Assembly: GCA_016786705.1 (NCBI GenBank)
Contig: JAEUVV010000010.1
Span: forward strand, 248,001 to 312,000
Origin: Taibaiella sp.
GTDB lineage: Bacteria; Bacteroidota; Bacteroidia; Chitinophagales; Chitinophagaceae
DNA: 64,000 nt
Reading direction: 5' to 3'
The first letter of the stretch is position 1. Each line of letters starts with the position of its first letter. This document shows, piece by piece, positions 60,802-64,000 of the stretch. The position numbers and the translations under genes are program-made. The notes beneath the pieces are model-generated. The model made no database searches, was not told where the DNA came from, and saw only the letters and a program-made list of their open reading frames with translations.

Positions 60802-63318
60802 TTATCTGCCTCCGGCACCACCACCCATCTGGTTATTTTCCGCTTTTTTCAGGTCATCGTTTTTAACGGCTTTTTCCTGGGCGAACTGCATTTTACCGAA
60901 ACTCCAGTTAAAGCTGAGGCGTACGCCACGGCCTACGTATACGGTATTAAAGTCCTGGGATGCATTGGTATAATTGAGCCTTGTAGGGATCTTCATTCTC
61001 GGGGTCAGGATATTTTCTGCAGCAAGCCCGATCTGGCCACGGCCTTTTAAAATATTCACCTGAGCGCCCATGAAGTAATAGTACCACCCTCCCTGTAAGC
61101 CCTGCAGCATAATCTGGTTACCGCTATACATCGCAAAACCATTGATGCTCCATTTCGGGTTTATCTGGAAATTGGCATACATATTACCACTATATTCCCA
61201 GCCGCTATTTTTCAGGTTCAAGGTTGGTGTATTGCTTTCCAGTTGTTTGTAATAGAGGTTACCGTTAAGGTTGAGCATCAGTTTTTTGAACAAGGTAGTG
61301 CTACCAAACAGGTCCAGCCCTGTAGCATTCACTTTGGCAATATTGCCGAATGTGGTCATACTTACCCCGTTGGAGGTATCTACCGTAGTCATCTGCTCAA
61401 TTCCGTTTCCGGTGATGCGGTGAAATAAGCTGGCGTTGATACTGGATCTGCCGATATAAGTACTATAACCCAATTCAATGTTATGCGTTCTTTCGGGATC
61501 CAGGTTGATGTTACCCTGCTTTAAGTTCAATGGATCGCTATAATCAATGTAAGGGTTTACGAAATCAATAGACGGCCTGTTAATACGTTTGTTATAAGAT
61601 AGTTTCAGTTTATTGAAATTACCCAGGTCGTACATGAAGACTAAATTCGGCAGGAAGTTGTGGTACATCGGCAAGGTAAATGCTCCGCCAATGTTATTCA
61701 TTTTATTCTCTCCGCTAATGTGCGTCAGTTCATAACGCGCGCCCGCTACCATACTTAATTTTTCTGTAAGTGGAGAAGTAAACTGCCCGTACCCTGCACC
61801 TACCAATTGATTATAGGTTAAGGATCCTGAACGATTCGGATCAACGATATAATCTGCGGTCTGATTTTTCTTCCAGTTACGCAAAGTAAAATCACTGGCA
61901 ATATCCCTGTTAATTGCTTTAAGACCGAATTCCAGTTTCTGCCCTTTTTTCTTTAAAGGCTCGGTATAATCTGCCTGGAAAGTCAATTCATTATTTTTTC
62001 TTTTATTATCATTGATCTCCCTGTAATCAACAATGTTATCAATATTATTAAAATTTGAGGTACTGTAACCCGCATCTGTGTTATTGATAGCATAAGCTCC
62101 CAGCAATTCTAAAGACCGGCCTGGTTTTGCTTTTGATTTGGTGGAATAAGCAGCGTTAATGCCATAGGTATTGCGTGGATTTCTCTGATCTGTTGTACGG
62201 GTAAATGCAGTGCCTAAAGCAGCATAGCTTCCGTTCAGGCTCATGTCCTGGTTCCATTCACCAGGATTGTAATTTACACTGGCCTGGAAAGATTGCAGGG
62301 AATCGATCTGGTAGTCCATACCTACCTTTGCCCAGCCAAAATTACCGTAGCCTTTCATACGCTGACTTGTACTGAATACAGACTCGTTTTCCTCACCGGG
62401 GGAGTCTGTACGGGTACCTTCGGTTTCCAGTACCATAGACCAGCGGCTTACGCCAAAGCTGGTATTCAGCCCGAATTTACCTTTTCTATAGTTCAGGTTG
62501 GCCCCCACATGTCCGTTCAACAGGTTCTGGTCAAAGTTATAGCTCGGTCCTGCGAATACAGTACCGCTAAAACCACCGATCATTTTTTTCTTGGTAATGA
62601 TATTGATCACTCCGGAAGCGCCTTCGCCATCATATTTCGCACCCGGGCTGGTCAGTACTTCAATGCTCTTGATATTATCCGCCGGGATCTGGCGTAGCAC
62701 ATCTTTTACTGAAGAGGCCATTAATTCAGAAGGCTTGCCGTCAATCAGCACTTTAATATTACTATTGCCACGCAGCTTCACATTGCCTTCCATATCAACG
62801 GTTACCATAGGTACTTTACGCAATACGTCTGTAGCAGAACTACCCTGCGCCGATTTATCATTTTCTACATTATAATTGATGCCATCCGGTCTTTGTTCGA
62901 TCACTTTTTTAAAGTCGGTCACTACCACTTCTTTCAATTGGGAACCATCAGCGATCATGACTACATCGCCCAGGTTTTTGGTACCCTCAGCAATCGTAAT
63001 GTCCTGCTCATAATTTTGAAACCCTACGTAATAGATTACCAGCTTATAAGCTCCCGCAGGTACGTTTTCGATAGAAAAGTTTCCATTTTCTTCGGTGTAA
63101 TTAAAATATTGTTTGCCTCCATTTGCTTTGGCTACCAGCACTACATTTGCCAGGTCCAGGCCTTTACCATCTACCTTATCCAGGATCCTTCCGGATACCG
63201 TATAACTTGCCACTTCGGCCGAAGTGGTTGATTGGGGCAGGACTGAATCAACCTGTGCCATTGCCGGGCTTAGCGCAGTGAGCCCTAAAAAGCTTAAAGT
63301 AAGTGGAAGTGTTCTCAT
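60802..63318 (-). CDS. Outer-membrane TonB-type receptor with carboxypeptidase-regulatory N-domain
   Basis: 838 residues from ATG 63316-63318. Signal peptide at 1-22 (TLPLTLSFLGLTALSPAMAQ), a carboxypeptidase-regulatory-like beta domain at about 40-125, a plug-type domain at about 130-255 (KVLIDGKPSEL, SIEVLTSPGAKYDGEGASG), then an OMP_b-brl_3-like barrel to the aromatic end RLSFNWSFGKMQF. The last ~25 residues (KKAENNQMGGGAGGR) are a polar glycine-rich tail beyond the barrel. Substrate unknown; no SusD partner is next to it, so this is not a typical polysaccharide-utilisation pair. Confidence 0.88.
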   Translation of the reverse strand: MRTLPLTLSFLGLTALSPAMAQVDSVLPQSTTSAEVASYTVSGRILDKVDGKGLDLANVVLVAKANGGKQYFNYTEENGNFSIENVPAGAYKLVIYYVGFQNYEQDITIAEGTKNLGDVVMIADGSQLKEVVVTDFKKVIEQRPDGINYNVENDKSAQGSSATDVLRKVPMVTVDMEGNVKLRGNSNIKVLIDGKPSELMASSVKDVLRQIPADNIKSIEVLTSPGAKYDGEGASGVINIITKKKMIGGFSGTVFAGPSYNFDQNLLNGHVGANLNYRKGKFGLNTSFGVSRWSMVLETEGTRTDSPGEENESVFSTSQRMKGYGNFGWAKVGMDYQIDSLQSFQASVNYNPGEWNQDMSLNGSYAALGTAFTRTTDQRNPRNTYGINAAYSTKSKAKPGRSLELLGAYAINNTDAGYSTSNFNNIDNIVDYREINDNKRKNNELTFQADYTEPLKKKGQKLEFGLKAINRDIASDFTLRNWKKNQTADYIVDPNRSGSLTYNQLVGAGYGQFTSPLTEKLSMVAGARYELTHISGENKMNNIGGAFTLPMYHNFLPNLVFMYDLGNFNKLKLSYNKRINRPSIDFVNPYIDYSDPLNLKQGNINLDPERTHNIELGYSTYIGRSSINASLFHRITGNGIEQMTTVDTSNGVSMTTFGNIAKVNATGLDLFGSTTLFKKLMLNLNGNLYYKQLESNTPTLNLKNSGWEYSGNMYANFQINPKWSINGFAMYSGNQIMLQGLQGGWYYYFMGAQVNILKGRGQIGLAAENILTPRMKIPTRLNYTNASQDFNTVYVGRGVRLSFNWSFGKMQFAQEKAVKNDDLKKAENNQMGGGAGGR

Positions 63319-63472
63319 TATTGACAAGTTTTATGGTACAAAAATAGAGAGTCGCTCTTTAAATTTCGTACCCCTAAAAGGGGGATTTTTAATTGTTTAT
63401 GCAAAGATAGGCCTGCCCAGAGCCGCAGCACAACAGCCTTTCGGCGAATGTCATTGAGCGCTCGGTAAATAA

Positions 63473-63502
63473 AAAGGGCTGCTTCGGTCGAAGCAGCCCT
63501 TT
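63473..63502 (-). terminator. Terminator after the right-edge T9SS gene
   Basis: Perfect 13-bp stem AAAGGGCTGCTTC / GAAGCAGCCCTTT with a GGTC tetraloop, 22 bases beyond the stop, with a T run on the minus strand. Confidence 0.88.
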
Positions 63503-63524
63503 AGGTTCATTTATAAACTATTGC

Positions 63525-64000
63525 TTATTTCACTACAGCTTTAACCGTACCGAAACCGTTTTCGCTGATCACGCGGATCACGTACATACCGGCATTCAGG
63601 TTAAGGCTTGTAAAGCTCAAGCGGTTAGCACCAGCTTGTACAGTAGCTTTTTGAGTAGCTACTTTACGGCCCAGTAAATCGAACAATTGCAGCTCGATAT
63701 TTTCGTTAGCTTTCACTTCGACATTCAGGTTGATCTGGTTAGTAGTTGGCTCACCTAACACCTGGATACCCACAGTAGCGCCGTTTACCGTTTTAATGCT
63801 GGTTGCATTTTCAACTTTGATATCGTCATAAGCTAATTCATAAGTACCAGTAGTACCGCACTCATAAGTGAATGCCAGGTAGAAAGGAGTAGATTTGTAA
63901 GCCGTTAAGTTAACATTGCTGATTTGCGTCCATGTATCTTCAGCAGGAGCTGTTGCTAAACCCGGTACATTTACTTCAGTCCATGTAGCGTTAGCAGGAT
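63525..64000 (-). CDS. C-terminal part of a T9SS-secreted protein (runs off right edge)
   Basis: About 158 residues are visible and the frame stays open to the window edge. The visible N-terminal part has a beta-sandwich-like segment (NVNLTAYKSTPFYLAFTYE ... GTYELAYDDIKVEN) as in carbohydrate-binding or choice-of-anchor-type domains. The last ~75 residues are a T9SS type A sorting domain (VLGEPTTNQINLNVEV, LLGRKVATQ, NLNAGMYVIRVI, GTVKAVVK). The catalytic part, if any, is outside the window. Confidence 0.85.
   Translation of the reverse strand, partial: PANATWTEVNVPGLATAPAEDTWTQISNVNLTAYKSTPFYLAFTYECGTTGTYELAYDDIKVENATSIKTVNGATVGIQVLGEPTTNQINLNVEVKANENIELQLFDLLGRKVATQKATVQAGANRLSFTSLNLNAGMYVIRVISENGFGTVKAVVK

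Noticed and set aside
1..64000. CRISPR arrays, tRNA or rRNA genes, prophage
   Set aside because: I saw no spaced direct-repeat array, no cloverleaf-type sequence and no phage structural or integrase genes; the window is almost filled by other genes.

Overview
The window is ordinary chromosome from a Bacteroidota bacterium, most likely family Chitinophagaceae or a close relative. Several signs agree. Secreted proteins carry type IX secretion C-terminal sorting domains (15133-17022, 51530-53311, 63525-end), and there is a PorP/SprF protein (29752-30798). Lineage-typical families occur: DUF4294, DUF4295 next to rpmB-rpmG, DUF4476, BshB1 and an OMP_b-brl TonB-type protein. Many genes are preceded by the Bacteroidota -7 element TAnnTTTG and lack clear Shine-Dalgarno sites. 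Genes are tightly packed on both strands, with strong hairpin terminators at most convergent ends. I see no rRNA, tRNA, CRISPR array, prophage or intact insertion sequence.

Layout. 1-3.0 kb: the end of a biosynthetic cluster, with a two-domain TauD-like dioxygenase/UbiA prenyltransferase fusion and a geranylgeranyl-reductase-like flavoprotein. 3.1-5.9 kb: an unknown membrane protein and the yceD-rpmF-plsX operon. 6-15 kb: a DUF58 protein, a probable unannotated small RNA, an operon of TrhO, a TPR histidine kinase and a LytTR regulator, a fumarylacetoacetase-family enzyme, and a TPR histidine kinase/NarL-type regulator pair. 15-19.5 kb: a T9SS-secreted protein and a DUF3592 membrane protein, both preceded by related palindromic sites that may be targets of the neighbouring two-component system, then a porin. 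19.5-36 kb: polA, a BaiN/YhiN flavoprotein, an Xre-RES toxin-antitoxin pair, an orphan peptide-type permease, an M28 glutaminyl-cyclase-like enzyme, a flippase, surE, porP, upp, DUF4294, bshB1, rpmB-rpmG-DUF4295 and an acyl-CoA synthetase.

36-45.3 kb is the most system-like part. A response regulator, a sodium:solute symporter fused to a histidine kinase, a small DUF3311-like membrane subunit, a DUF6814 protein, an MHS-type transporter with an unusual insertion, a porin and an InsA-like zinc-ribbon/HTH protein all lie on the minus strand. Acetyl-CoA synthetase lies divergently. A perfect 15-bp direct repeat sits in the divergent promoter region. I infer a locus for sensing, importing and activating acetate or another short carboxylate.

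45.3-64 kb: a DUF4476 protein, a CBS protein, map, gpmI, a thioredoxin lipoprotein, a succinate-semialdehyde-type dehydrogenase, a T9SS serine protease, lipA, a beta-barrel protein, an osmC-FUSC pair, a YtxH protein, a rhodanese/unknown/LutA-like/thioredoxin-like run, an outer-membrane TonB-type protein and a truncated T9SS protein at the right edge.
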